Shown here: in pieces, positions 1 to 8,144 of the stretch
How positions within the stretch are numbered: the stretch's first letter is position 1
How the letters are laid out: each line of letters opens with the position of its first letter
Assembly (NCBI GenBank): GCA_026932145.1
Contig: JAIXKT010000054.1
Location: 1-64,000, forward strand
Reading direction: 5' to 3'
Source of the DNA: Bacteroidia bacterium
GTDB lineage: Bacteria; Bacteroidota; Bacteroidia; J057; JAIXKT01
Length of the DNA stretch: 64,000 nucleotides
The notes under the pieces: model-generated
What the model saw: the letters and a program-made list of their open reading frames with translations, nothing else
The model's database searches: none
Told to the model about the DNA's origin: nothing
Translations under genes and position numbers: made by a program

Positions 1-231
1 GCAAGGCAAAAACTCAGAAGACTTTATCCGTTAATTTACGATTAACATAACACTACTTTCTTTTCCCCAAAAAACCATGATGCCCTGATAGCAATAATGC
101 TCCACCAACGAAATTATAGCTTTCATACTTTCTGAGCTACAATCGAAATGGTTTGTAGTTCTTAGAGAATCAGATTTTTTGAGCGTCCTATTGTTCTTTT
201 TTGGTAGCTTTGCGCCTTATTTGAATAATTT
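1..231. other. Left-edge intergenic region
   Basis: No gene is supported here. All three forward frames are open from the left edge for only 10 to 15 codons before a stop, so the tail of an upstream gene could end at 32-48, but nothing identifies it. A small inverted repeat GTTAAT/ATTAAC lies at 30-46. One copy of the dispersed repeat described in the findings is at about 107-145. A TAnnTTTG element (TAGCTTTG, 205-212) precedes the first gene. Confidence 0.5.
205..212 (+). promoter_or_regulatory. -7 promoter element (TAGCTTTG)
   Basis: This matches the Bacteroidota -7 consensus TAnnTTTG and ends 19 bases before the ATG at 232, so the leader would be about 15 bases. The best upstream TTTG (178-181) is 23 bases away, slightly more than the usual 19-21. 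Confidence 0.5.
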
Positions 232-1251
232 ATGGTAATTCGTTTTGCTGTTCTTGGGTTCGGATATATCGGTCGAAGGCATACTTCTATCATCCAAACA
301 TTACCAGGGACTGAGCTGGTAGCTATTATCGAGCCTTCTTCTGACCGCATTTTCCCTGTTGGTATTCCAGTATTTCAAGACTTTGATCAATTTATATCAG
401 CAGGAATTTCGGTTGATGTTCTATGTATTTGCACACCTAACGGGCTTCATTATGAGCAATGTATAAAAGGGTTAGCTATGGGAGCGCATATTTTATGCGA
501 AAAACCTTTAGCATTAAAATATAAAGACTGTGTAGATATTATTGAACGAGCAAAAGAGTTAGACCGTAAAGTATTCTGTGTGATGCAGAACCGTTATAGC
601 CCTCCAACGCAATGGTTACGCACTTTGTTGGAACAAAATAAATTTGGCAAAATTTATGCTGTTCAAGCTACCTGTTTTTGGAACAGAGATTCACGTTATT
701 ATAAGCCAGATTCATGGCACGGTACACGTAAATTAGACGGCGGAACGTTATACACTCAGTTTAGCCATTTTGTTGATATTTTACAATGGCTTTTTGGCCC
801 ATTAACGTTGCGTCATAGCACATTCTGGAATCATAACCACCAAGGTATAACCGAATTTGAGGATAGTGGAATAGTACTATTTGACCTACCATCAGGCGGT
901 TATGCTAATATAACGTATTCAACTTCTACATGGGATAAAAACTGGGAGAGTAGCTTGGCTATCTTGGCTGAACTTGGTAGTGTTAAAATTGGAGGGCAAT
1001 ATATGAACGAAGTAGAATACTGCCACATACACCAAATAGACCCACCAATATTGCCGCCTACAAATCCACCTAATAATTATGGAGATTATGTCGGCTCTGC
1101 TAATAATCATGCAATGGTATTTTCTAACGTAATAAATACATTATTACATAATGATTCCATTATGACAACAGCCAATGAGGTTGCCTCAGTAGTAGCTCTT
1201 ATAGAGGATGCTTATCGTAGCAATCCATTTTTGCAGGATACCCCCTCCTAA
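232..1251 (+). CDS. Gfo/Idh/MocA family oxidoreductase, probably a nucleotide-sugar dehydrogenase
   Basis: NAD(P)-dependent sugar oxidoreductase of 339 residues, a normal length for the family. The Rossmann motif GxGxxG is at residues 9-14 and the family signature EKP is at 90-92, where the lysine is expected to be catalytic. The C-terminal half resembles WbpB/WlbA-type enzymes that oxidise the 3-hydroxyl of UDP-N-acetylglucosaminuronate; this is judged from the QNRY block, the YYKP..WHGT stretch and the DGGTLYTQFSHFVD block. A role in surface polysaccharide sugar synthesis is therefore likely but not proven, since no other polysaccharide genes are adjacent. It lies 10 bases upstream of the PBP2 gene and is probably co-transcribed with it. 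The ATG at 232 is supported by the promoter element at 205-212. Confidence 0.85.
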   Translation: MVIRFAVLGFGYIGRRHTSIIQTLPGTELVAIIEPSSDRIFPVGIPVFQDFDQFISAGISVDVLCICTPNGLHYEQCIKGLAMGAHILCEKPLALKYKDCVDIIERAKELDRKVFCVMQNRYSPPTQWLRTLLEQNKFGKIYAVQATCFWNRDSRYYKPDSWHGTRKLDGGTLYTQFSHFVDILQWLFGPLTLRHSTFWNHNHQGITEFEDSGIVLFDLPSGGYANITYSTSTWDKNWESSLAILAELGSVKIGGQYMNEVEYCHIHQIDPPILPPTNPPNNYGDYVGSANNHAMVFSNVINTLLHNDSIMTTANEVASVVALIEDAYRSNPFLQDTPS

Positions 1252-1261
1252 TGGCTAATAT

Positions 1262-3139
1262 ATGGCTATGCAAGACCTAAAAGAGCGACAATTCGTTTTT
1301 ATGGGAATTATAGCCTTCGTTTTTTTTATCTATATCTTGCGCTTAGGGTATCTACAACTACTAAGCCCTGATTACGCCCGTGATGCAGAACGAAATGTAG
1401 TTAAAAGAATTGTATTAGAACCTTCACGGGGAATTATTTATGATAGAAAGCATCGGGTTTATGTAACAAATACCCCGATATACGACCTAATGATTGTTCC
1501 CAAAGAACTATTCATTCCGGACACGAGTATTTTTGAACGCTATTTACATTTAAGTAGAGAAACTATCCGTAAACGCATAGAATATGCAAAAGCATATTCT
1601 ATGCTAAAACCCAGTTTGTTAGAAAAACAAATTAGCGCAGATTTATATGCTCCGCTTCAAGAACATCTATGGCAATGCAGAGGCGTTTATACCGTACTTA
1701 GAAATGCCCGTAATTATTTGTACCCCGTAGGTGCAAATTATTTAGGCTACATCAGTGAAGTAAGCAAACGAGATATAGAATTATTTGAAAACTACTACAC
1801 ACAAGGCGACTTAATCGGCACTTCCGGCTTAGAACGCTATTATGAAAAATATTTACGGGGAAAAAAAGGGGTCAGAAAAGTTTTTATGGATGTCTTTGGT
1901 AGGCAGGTAGGAACTTTCGAGAATGGTAAACATGACACCATCCCGGAAAAAGGAGAAGATATTGTAGTTGGTATAGACATTGACTTGCAGGTAGCTGGAG
2001 AAAAGTTAATGCAAAATAAGCGCGGCAGTATCGTGGCTATTGAGCCGGAAACCGGCGAAATTTTAGCATTTGTATCAGCACCATCTTATGATCCTAACCT
2101 ACTAACCGGCTACGAAGTTGTAAATAACTTTAGAAAACTAAATACAGATACTTTAAAACCTCTTTTTGACCGCCCGTTGATGGCTCGCTACCCCCCGGGG
2201 TCAATATTTAAAATCATAAATGCGCTAATAGCTTTACAAGAAGGCACATTATCCCCAAATTCTGTTTACCCTTGTGGTGGCGGCTTTTACCGGAATGGCG
2301 GCAGACCCAAGTGCCACCTACACCCAAGCCCATTGGACCTCAATGGCGCTATTCAACATTCCTGTAACGCCTATTTCGCAGCAACTTACGTGGACTTTTT
2401 AAACTCAAATAAATTCAGGAGCTTTAACCAAGCTTATGATGTTTGGTATAAATACAGTAAATATTTCGGGGTTGGGCAAAAACTAAATGTAGATATCCCC
2501 GGTGAAAGTTTTGGCAGGCTTCCCAGCCGAAAATTTTATGATAAATGGTACAAAGCAAATCGCTGGAGAGCAATGACCATCGTTAGTAATTCTATTGGGC
2601 AGGGAGAAGTAGAAATGACTCCATTGCAAATGGCTAATTGTGTTGCCGCAATTGCTAATAAAGGCTGGTATATTCAGCCCCACTTTTTTAAAAGTTTTTA
2701 TGTAAGCAGCACTCCCTCCAATGATTCAATACAATTTAAACGAATTGATTTACCGATTGACTCCACCTATTTTTCGGTAGTTTTTGACGCAATGGAGCAG
2801 GTCGTTTTGGCAGGAACAGGATATTTAGCTCGTGTAGATAGTATCTCGATTTGCGGAAAAACCGGAACAGCTCAAAATCCACATGGCGACGACCACTCTG
2901 TTTTTGTCGCCTTTGCACCTAAAGATAAACCTAAAATAGCAATAGCCGTAATCATAGAAAACGCTACTTGGGGCGGAGCGTGGGCTGCACCCATAGCCGG
3001 CCTAATGATAGAACAATACCTAAAAGGAAAAATTACCAATCAAGCCCTCTTTGAGAGAATGGAACAAGCTAACTTTATAGACCCAGAAAAAAATCCCAAT
3101 AAAGTTAAACTCAAAGACAACAAACCCAAAACTGAATAA
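1262..3139 (+). CDS. mrdA: Penicillin-binding protein 2 (peptidoglycan D,D-transpeptidase)
   Basis: Class B PBP of 625 residues that cross-links lateral-wall peptidoglycan in the elongasome. A single N-terminal membrane segment spans about residues 11-34, followed by a dimerisation/pedestal region. The transpeptidase domain has all three active-site motifs: SxxK at 314-317 (Ser314 is the nucleophile), SxN at 367-369 and KTG at 533-535. The tail is rich in Lys, Asn and Glu. Start: ATG 1262; an in-frame ATG two codons later is equally possible. In many Bacteroidota mrdA sits in an mreBCD-mrdA-rodA operon. Here its neighbours are a sugar dehydrogenase and a lipoprotein, and no mre or rodA gene is seen. 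The downstream gene begins 10 bases after the stop. Confidence 0.95.
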   Translation: MAMQDLKERQFVFMGIIAFVFFIYILRLGYLQLLSPDYARDAERNVVKRIVLEPSRGIIYDRKHRVYVTNTPIYDLMIVPKELFIPDTSIFERYLHLSRETIRKRIEYAKAYSMLKPSLLEKQISADLYAPLQEHLWQCRGVYTVLRNARNYLYPVGANYLGYISEVSKRDIELFENYYTQGDLIGTSGLERYYEKYLRGKKGVRKVFMDVFGRQVGTFENGKHDTIPEKGEDIVVGIDIDLQVAGEKLMQNKRGSIVAIEPETGEILAFVSAPSYDPNLLTGYEVVNNFRKLNTDTLKPLFDRPLMARYPPGSIFKIINALIALQEGTLSPNSVYPCGGGFYRNGGRPKCHLHPSPLDLNGAIQHSCNAYFAATYVDFLNSNKFRSFNQAYDVWYKYSKYFGVGQKLNVDIPGESFGRLPSRKFYDKWYKANRWRAMTIVSNSIGQGEVEMTPLQMANCVAAIANKGWYIQPHFFKSFYVSSTPSNDSIQFKRIDLPIDSTYFSVVFDAMEQVVLAGTGYLARVDSISICGKTGTAQNPHGDDHSVFVAFAPKDKPKIAIAVIIENATWGGAWAAPIAGLMIEQYLKGKITNQALFERMEQANFIDPEKNPNKVKLKDNKPKTE

Positions 3140-3149
3140 CCTTAATAAT

Positions 3150-4184
3150 ATGACTTTTCGCACAACCTATTATTTTATAGGGATATTTATCGGCCTCTTT
3201 GTGGCTTGCACTCCTCCAGAGAAGCCAGCAGACACACCACTTCCAACACCTACCCAAAACGCTGTATTTATCATCAATGAAGGAAACTTTGGATGGGGAA
3301 ATGCATCCATTTCCTATTATGACTCTACCCAAAAAACGACCACCAAAGATATTTTTCAGCCCGCCAATAACCGCCCTATCGGAGATGTTTTGCAAGATGC
3401 CAAAAAGATAGGTAACTATCTTTGGACAGTAGTTAATAACTCCGGAAAAATAGAAATCATAGATACCAAGACATTTAAGTCCGTTTACACCATTTCCGGC
3501 CTAAAATCTCCGCGATATTTATTGCCAATACACTCAAAAGCGTATCTAAGTGATTTTAAGGATAATGCAATTTCTGTTTTGGATTTAAACGAGAAAAAAA
3601 TAACCCAAAAAATCTATTTTCCGGGCTGGTCTGAACAAATGCTTTTGTACCAAAATATTATCTGGATAACTGCTCCACATAGCAAGAACATCTACTTATT
3701 AGATACACTCACTAACACCATTCAAGATAGTATTTTGCTAAATACCGGAGGAACCTCAATCGTAATGGATAAATTGAACAGAATTTGGGTGCTCTGTGAA
3801 GGAGACATCGGGGGAATAGAAAACCCTATTTTGTATGTAATTAATCCGGAAACTAAGCAAATTATCCAAAAATTTGTCTTTGGAAAATCTGCATCTTCCC
3901 GCCCCAGATGTTTAGCTACCTCTAATGACAAAAGCTATATCTATTTCTTTAACAAACATTTATATCGCTTGGGTATCATGGATACCACTCTTCCTGCCCA
4001 ATACCTGATACAAAACACCGGCGGAGAATGGTATAGTTTAAATATCCAACCGAATACCAATAACCTGTTCATTACCAACGCTATGGATTATGTTCAGATA
4101 GGGAAGTTGGAAACCTATTCACCAGAAGGAAACCTAATTGGCTCAATACCGGCAGGGATAGTCCCCAATGGTGTTATTTTCTGA
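3150..4184 (+). CDS. YncE/DUF5074-like beta-propeller lipoprotein
   Basis: Secreted protein of 344 residues with a lipobox-like signal peptide (hydrophobic residues 7-19, ending VAC at about residue 20). It is therefore probably a lipoprotein anchored in the outer or inner membrane. The remainder is a series of about 40-residue blade-like repeats with alternating hydrophobic strands and motifs such as VINEGNFG, LDTLTNTIQDS and VINPETKQII, as in YncE/DUF5074 beta-propellers of Bacteroidota. Members are often found near TonB-dependent receptors and have been linked to cobalamin or metal handling, but the ligand here is unknown. The start ATG lies 10 bases after the mrdA stop, so the gene probably shares that transcript. 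A TonB receptor lies 1.6 kb downstream, behind its own promoter. Confidence 0.7.
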   Translation: MTFRTTYYFIGIFIGLFVACTPPEKPADTPLPTPTQNAVFIINEGNFGWGNASISYYDSTQKTTTKDIFQPANNRPIGDVLQDAKKIGNYLWTVVNNSGKIEIIDTKTFKSVYTISGLKSPRYLLPIHSKAYLSDFKDNAISVLDLNEKKITQKIYFPGWSEQMLLYQNIIWITAPHSKNIYLLDTLTNTIQDSILLNTGGTSIVMDKLNRIWVLCEGDIGGIENPILYVINPETKQIIQKFVFGKSASSRPRCLATSNDKSYIYFFNKHLYRLGIMDTTLPAQYLIQNTGGEWYSLNIQPNTNNLFITNAMDYVQIGKLETYSPEGNLIGSIPAGIVPNGVIF

Positions 4185-4196
4185 TTACCAAAAGTT

Positions 4197-4435
4197 GCTT
4201 GTGGCTCAGAAAGATATAGCTTCGTTAACGGACTTTAAGCATAATCAACTTCATTAAGCGTTTTTTCTTACGGACTGATACCCCGTTCCTGATTCGCAAT
4301 GAGTTGCCTTATATCTATTTTTGAATATCTTTGTATTTTAGTAGCGAAAATAAATAATGGTTACTTTCTCTCTAACCGTAAACGATAACGTTATTTTTTG
4401 CTTCTTTTTATGATGATTTTCTGAACTAAACCCCA
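4197..4435. repeat. Intergenic region with two copies of a dispersed repeat
   Basis: Two relatives of the repeat core ATACTTTCTGAGCTATAATC occur here: one on the minus strand at 4197-4217 (read ATATCTTTCTGAGCCACAAGC) and a weaker one on the plus strand at 4412-4431. An AACGTTA motif at 4388-4394 precedes the second. No gene is seen. Confidence 0.45.
4304..4333 (+). promoter_or_regulatory. Promoter: -33 TTG and -7 TATCTTTG
   Basis: TTG at 4304-4306 and TATCTTTG at 4326-4333 are separated by 19 bases, the spacing expected for the Bacteroidota primary sigma factor. The leader to the ATG at 4451 would be about 110 bases. It overlaps the dispersed repeat region. Confidence 0.5.
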
Positions 4436-4450
4436 ATAACTATTAAAAAA

Positions 4451-5023
4451 ATGGCTAATTTTCAAAATATAACAGTGCCACAATTTAATCCTGGTAAAGG
4501 TGGATTAAACTTGGTTACTATAATACTGAATGTATTCAGTATTATTATCATTTTGTTTGGCCTTATAGGTGCATTTACCGGAGGAATTAATGGTATGAAA
4601 TTTTCTGATGGCATAATGGTAGCCTGTTTAGGGCTTGGCTTCATGCTTTGTGGATATTTATTAATGAAGTTTGGCATAAATAATACAAATGTGGTTTTTT
4701 ATACCGATCGGATTGAATTAACAACCAAAAGAGGGGAAATAAAAAAAACTTTTACCAAAGAGGCCATACAATACATTGCTGCTTATGAATCACTTATGCA
4801 ATCAAGAATGCAACATATCCCTTTTGATAGCCTAAATACCGCCAAAAGCAATTTAACTACCTTTATTATTTATATTGATACGCAACCTTATGATAAAGAG
4901 AGAGTTATAAATCTATTTGAGATTAAAGACCAAAAGAAATCTCTTTTTTTGCATAATAACGAAGAAGCCTGCTCTTGGATAAAAAAATATTATGCTGAAA
5001 AAATTAAAGCCCCAAATACTTAA
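4451..5023 (+). CDS. Small membrane protein of unknown function
   Basis: A 190-residue protein that I do not recognise. Two strongly hydrophobic segments (about residues 20-43 and 51-72), joined by a short Gly/Asn loop, form a membrane hairpin. A hydrophilic C-terminal domain of about 115 residues follows, with alternating strands that suggest a bacterial PH-like fold (YTDRIELTTKRGEIKKTF, then the FIIYIDTQPYD region). The PH-like fold is inference. The gene stands alone, with its own promoter 5' and about 200 bases of non-coding sequence 3'. Confidence 0.6.
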   Translation: MANFQNITVPQFNPGKGGLNLVTIILNVFSIIIILFGLIGAFTGGINGMKFSDGIMVACLGLGFMLCGYLLMKFGINNTNVVFYTDRIELTTKRGEIKKTFTKEAIQYIAAYESLMQSRMQHIPFDSLNTAKSNLTTFIIYIDTQPYDKERVINLFEIKDQKKSLFLHNNEEACSWIKKYYAEKIKAPNT

Positions 5024-5140
5024 TCATCAAATAAAGAAAACTCTTTATCTTTCTTCTTAAACCTTCATTTCTAACTTGTAATGAGTTATCTATGTTTTTG
5101 AAGGGCTACTAACGTTATTCTTTCTTGTTTCTTTTTAGCG

Positions 5141-5160
5141 GTGCTTTCTGGATTGTAAAT
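5141..5160 (+). repeat. Dispersed repeat, degenerate copy
   Basis: GTGCTTTCTGGATTGTAAAT matches the core of the dispersed repeat and is preceded at 5111 by AACGTTATTC, as in the copies near 4388 and 10283. Confidence 0.35.
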
Positions 5161-5183
5161 TAAATTGTTTTAGCAATAAAACA

Positions 5184-5204
5184 ATTTGCAACATTGTTGC
5201 AAAT
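5184..5204. promoter_or_regulatory. Perfect 21-bp palindromic operator, probably for a Fur-family regulator
   Basis: Ten bases, a central T and the exact reverse complement of the ten bases form a perfect palindrome: ATTTGCAACA-T-TGTTGCAAAT. The odd centre and 7-1-7 core are typical of Fur/Zur boxes. It covers the -33 TTTG at 5185-5188 and stops four bases before the -7 element at 5209, so a bound repressor would block RNA polymerase. The downstream genes are a lipoprotein and a ZnuD-like receptor, which favours zinc (Zur) or another metal. Which regulator binds is inference. Confidence 0.7.
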
Positions 5205-5216
5205 AAGATATTTTTG
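5185..5216 (+). promoter_or_regulatory. Promoter of the lipoprotein/TonB-receptor operon
   Basis: TTTG at 5185-5188 and TATTTTTG (TAnnTTTG) at 5209-5216 are spaced 20 bases apart, a full match to the Bacteroidota promoter. It is overlapped by the palindrome at 5184-5204. The leader to the GTG at 5241 is about 20 bases. Confidence 0.7.
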
Positions 5217-5240
5217 CAGCCTTAATAAAAACTGCAATAC

Positions 5241-5810
5241 GTGTTTCGCCGTTATATCGTCCCATTATCATGGATGCTGGTTTGCTCCGTCTGGATTTTT
5301 TCTTGCAAAAAAGAAAAAGATGACCCTAAGCTCCAAAATGAATCAGAAATAATAACGACATTCCATTATTACTTAAATCCGGTAGGTGGCGGAACTTCGG
5401 CAGTGTTTACTTTTAGGGATTTAGATGGCGAAGGAGGAAAACCGCCGGAAATCATAACGGATTCTTTAGCTTCAAATAAAGTATATCAAGGGCAGGTCAT
5501 TCTGCTCAATGAACAAAAAAATCCGCCAGATACAATTTCAAAGGAAGTTTTAACCGAAGGAACTAAACATCAACTTTTTTACCAGCCTTCCGTAGCTGGG
5601 CTTAGTGTTCAGTATCAGGATACTGACGCAGACAGAAACCCGATTGGGCTAATAACAAAACTTACAACGGGATCCGCAGCTAATGGCATTCTAAGGGTTA
5701 CACTTCGGCATGAACCCAATAAATCTGCTGCTGGAGTTGTAGCAGGCGACATTACGAATGCCGGAGGCGAAACAGATATAGAAGTTAGCTTTAATGTTAC
5801 GGTTCGTTAG
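5241..5810 (+). CDS. Lipoprotein encoded with a TonB-dependent receptor
   Basis: A 189-residue lipoprotein. The hydrophobic signal ends in FSC at about residue 22, followed by a charged KKEKDD stretch typical of Bacteroidota lipoproteins. The mature domain is a beta-rich fold with a repeated FxDLDGxGG-type loop (about residues 59-66) and a second acidic loop QDTDADRNP. This pattern recurs in lipoproteins paired with ZnuD-like receptors in Flavobacteriia, although I cannot name the family. The GTG start is chosen because the only nearby in-frame ATG (codon 12) would leave too short a signal peptide. It overlaps the receptor gene by 17 bases, so translation is probably coupled. It is likely derepressed together with the receptor when the operator at 5184 is free. 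Confidence 0.7.
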   Translation: MFRRYIVPLSWMLVCSVWIFSCKKEKDDPKLQNESEIITTFHYYLNPVGGGTSAVFTFRDLDGEGGKPPEIITDSLASNKVYQGQVILLNEQKNPPDTISKEVLTEGTKHQLFYQPSVAGLSVQYQDTDADRNPIGLITKLTTGSAANGILRVTLRHEPNKSAAGVVAGDITNAGGETDIEVSFNVTVR

Positions 5811-8100
5811 GCTGATATTTTATATCCATTTGTGGCTACCGATATTGGCATCAGGGCAGCCCTGCAATAAGCATTTAACTGGGTTTATTCGTGATATAAG
5901 CACCGGATACCCAATGAGTTATGCTACAATTTTTATCGAAGAAACTAAACAAGGAGCAATAAGTGATAGTGCGGGAAATTATTCTATATCCGGTATTTGT
6001 TCGGGTAGGTATCATATTCGGGTGAGCCATGTAGGTTGCGAGCCAGACCGTTTTTTTATAGACATATACAGAGATACTACATTTAATATTTATCTGGATC
6101 ATCATCAAAAACTGCTCTCTGATGTTGTGATTACTGAAAGGATTAATCCTATGCAGAATCAACACGTTGTTAAAGAGTCTTTTATTGCCGAAAATGCAGA
6201 CCAAAATTTATCTACATTGATAGAAACGGTAACGGGAGTAAGCTCACTAAAAACAGGAAGCGGTATTGCCAAACCCGTTATTCATGGTTTGTATGGAAAT
6301 CGGGTCAGTATCAATAACAATGGTGCTTTTCAAAGTGGCCAACAGTGGGGTAATGACCATGCGCCGGAAATAGACCCCTTGGCTGCCGGCAAAATAACGG
6401 TGGTTAAAGGAAGCGGCGTCGTTGAATATCCCGGTAACTCATTAGGGGGGGCTATCTTGGTAGAATTTCCGGATATTCCCGAAGAACCTCACCTGCACGG
6501 AAAAATTAATACCTATTTTGGAACAAACGGAATGGAGCAAGGTGCTAATATTCAAGCATATCAAAAAAATAAAATCTTGGGATGGCGGATAAGCGGCACT
6601 CTAAAAAATCAAGGAGACAAAAAAACAGCATCTTACTTCCTCCGAAATACAGGAAGCAGAGAAGCAAATATTCATCTGAAAATCCAAAAAAACTGGTCAG
6701 AAAAGATTCATACCGAAATCTATGGCAGTTCATTTAACACCATTATCGGGATTTTAAGGGGTTCACATATTGGAAATATTACAGACCTACAAGAAGCCTT
6801 GCAGCGCGAAGTGCCCTTTTTTACAGAACCTGATTTTTCATACCAAATTTCTGCCCCGTATCAAGCCGTTAGCCACCATTTATTGAAAGGGAAAACGACC
6901 TTCTTTTTTTCTGAAAAAGCATACTTAGGCGTTGCTTATTTTGGGCAAATTAACATCCGTAAAGAATATGATATTCGGCGTTCCGGGAAAAGTTCAATAC
7001 CTGCATTGAGTCTAAACCAAGTTTCACAATGTATTGAAGTTAAGTATAATAAACAATTTGCCCAAAAATTAGACCTAAAAACAGGCTTTCAATTATTGCG
7101 CATAGACAACACCAACCAGCCGGAAACCGGCATTTTGCCGCTTATTCCGGATTATCTAACACATAAATTTGGCTTTTTCTCATTGTTAAAAAAACAGTAT
7201 CTTCGGTGGCAATTAGAATTAGGGAGCCGCTATGAATATGAAAACCAGAAAGTTGTAACCATAACCAGAGGCATCTCGCCAGCTATTGCTCGATACAATA
7301 ACCATTTTCATAATTTTTCTATTATTTATGGAGCAGCTTATCGCTTCAGCCCGAACTCTACCATGACGGCGAATGCCGGCCTTGCCTCCCGAAGCCCCGA
7401 AATAAATGAACGATATAGTTTTGGGCTTCACCAAGGGCTTAGCAGTATTGAAGAAGGTAATCCCGAATTATCTTCAGAAAGAAGTTTTAAAGCAACTATT
7501 TCTTGGGAGAAAATTATCCAAAAAAAATTTTTTAGCGAATTGTTGGTCTATTATCAAAATATTCGGCAGTTTATTTTATTGAAGCCCCAAAATGAGTTTC
7601 GTTTAACTATTCGCGGCGCATTTCCGGTCTTTCGTTACGAACAGTTACCGGTAACTATCTGGGGAATAGATTACAACGCTTCTTATTATATTAACCCTCA
7701 ACTATATACATCTTTCAAATGTAGTTTTGTGAAAGGTTATGATCAGGTATCTAAAAATACGTTGGTTTATACTCCGCCGACCAATATCGGTGCTGCAATA
7801 GCATACCAAGCAGGGCATTTTCTCTTTTTAGAAAATCTGGGAATCGAGCTTAGCAATAAGTATGTTTTTAAGCAAGTTGGCCTTTCTCCTGAGCAGGATT
7901 TTGCACCGCCACCGCCGGCCTACAATTTATTGGGGCTGAAAATAACCGCACAAAAACTGCTGAAAACACATAATTTTAATTTTTACGTTAAAGTTGATAA
8001 TCTTTTGAATACTCGGTATCGCGATTATTTAAACCGGCTACGGTATTTTGCAGACGACTTAGGAATCAACTGCATTGTGGGCTGCTCTTATACGTTTTAG
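5794..8100 (+). CDS. TonB-dependent outer-membrane receptor, ZnuD-like (probable metal uptake)
   Basis: Outer-membrane receptor of 768 residues. Domains in order: signal peptide (about 1-21, ending SGQ), carboxypeptidase-regulatory-like domain (about 28-110, with TGFIRD..TGYPMSYATIFI), plug domain (about 125-235), then a 22-strand barrel ending in an aromatic residue (Phe768). The plug holds the block HGLYGNRVSINNNG followed by QQWGNDHAPEID, which I know from the ZnuD-like receptor group of Bacteroidota, where His and Asp residues may bind metal. Substrate assignment to zinc is inference, strengthened by the palindromic operator upstream of the operon. The ATG start overlaps the lipoprotein gene by 17 bases. 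It converges on the porin gene with a 44-base gap that holds no clear terminator. Confidence 0.85.
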   Translation: MLRFVRLIFYIHLWLPILASGQPCNKHLTGFIRDISTGYPMSYATIFIEETKQGAISDSAGNYSISGICSGRYHIRVSHVGCEPDRFFIDIYRDTTFNIYLDHHQKLLSDVVITERINPMQNQHVVKESFIAENADQNLSTLIETVTGVSSLKTGSGIAKPVIHGLYGNRVSINNNGAFQSGQQWGNDHAPEIDPLAAGKITVVKGSGVVEYPGNSLGGAILVEFPDIPEEPHLHGKINTYFGTNGMEQGANIQAYQKNKILGWRISGTLKNQGDKKTASYFLRNTGSREANIHLKIQKNWSEKIHTEIYGSSFNTIIGILRGSHIGNITDLQEALQREVPFFTEPDFSYQISAPYQAVSHHLLKGKTTFFFSEKAYLGVAYFGQINIRKEYDIRRSGKSSIPALSLNQVSQCIEVKYNKQFAQKLDLKTGFQLLRIDNTNQPETGILPLIPDYLTHKFGFFSLLKKQYLRWQLELGSRYEYENQKVVTITRGISPAIARYNNHFHNFSIIYGAAYRFSPNSTMTANAGLASRSPEINERYSFGLHQGLSSIEEGNPELSSERSFKATISWEKIIQKKFFSELLVYYQNIRQFILLKPQNEFRLTIRGAFPVFRYEQLPVTIWGIDYNASYYINPQLYTSFKCSFVKGYDQVSKNTLVYTPPTNIGAAIAYQAGHFLFLENLGIELSNKYVFKQVGLSPEQDFAPPPPAYNLLGLKITAQKLLKTHNFNFYVKVDNLLNTRYRDYLNRLRYFADDLGINCIVGCSYTF

Positions 8101-8144
8101 ATTGATATATTCCCCAAAAACTATCCTTAATAAGAATTGTTGAT

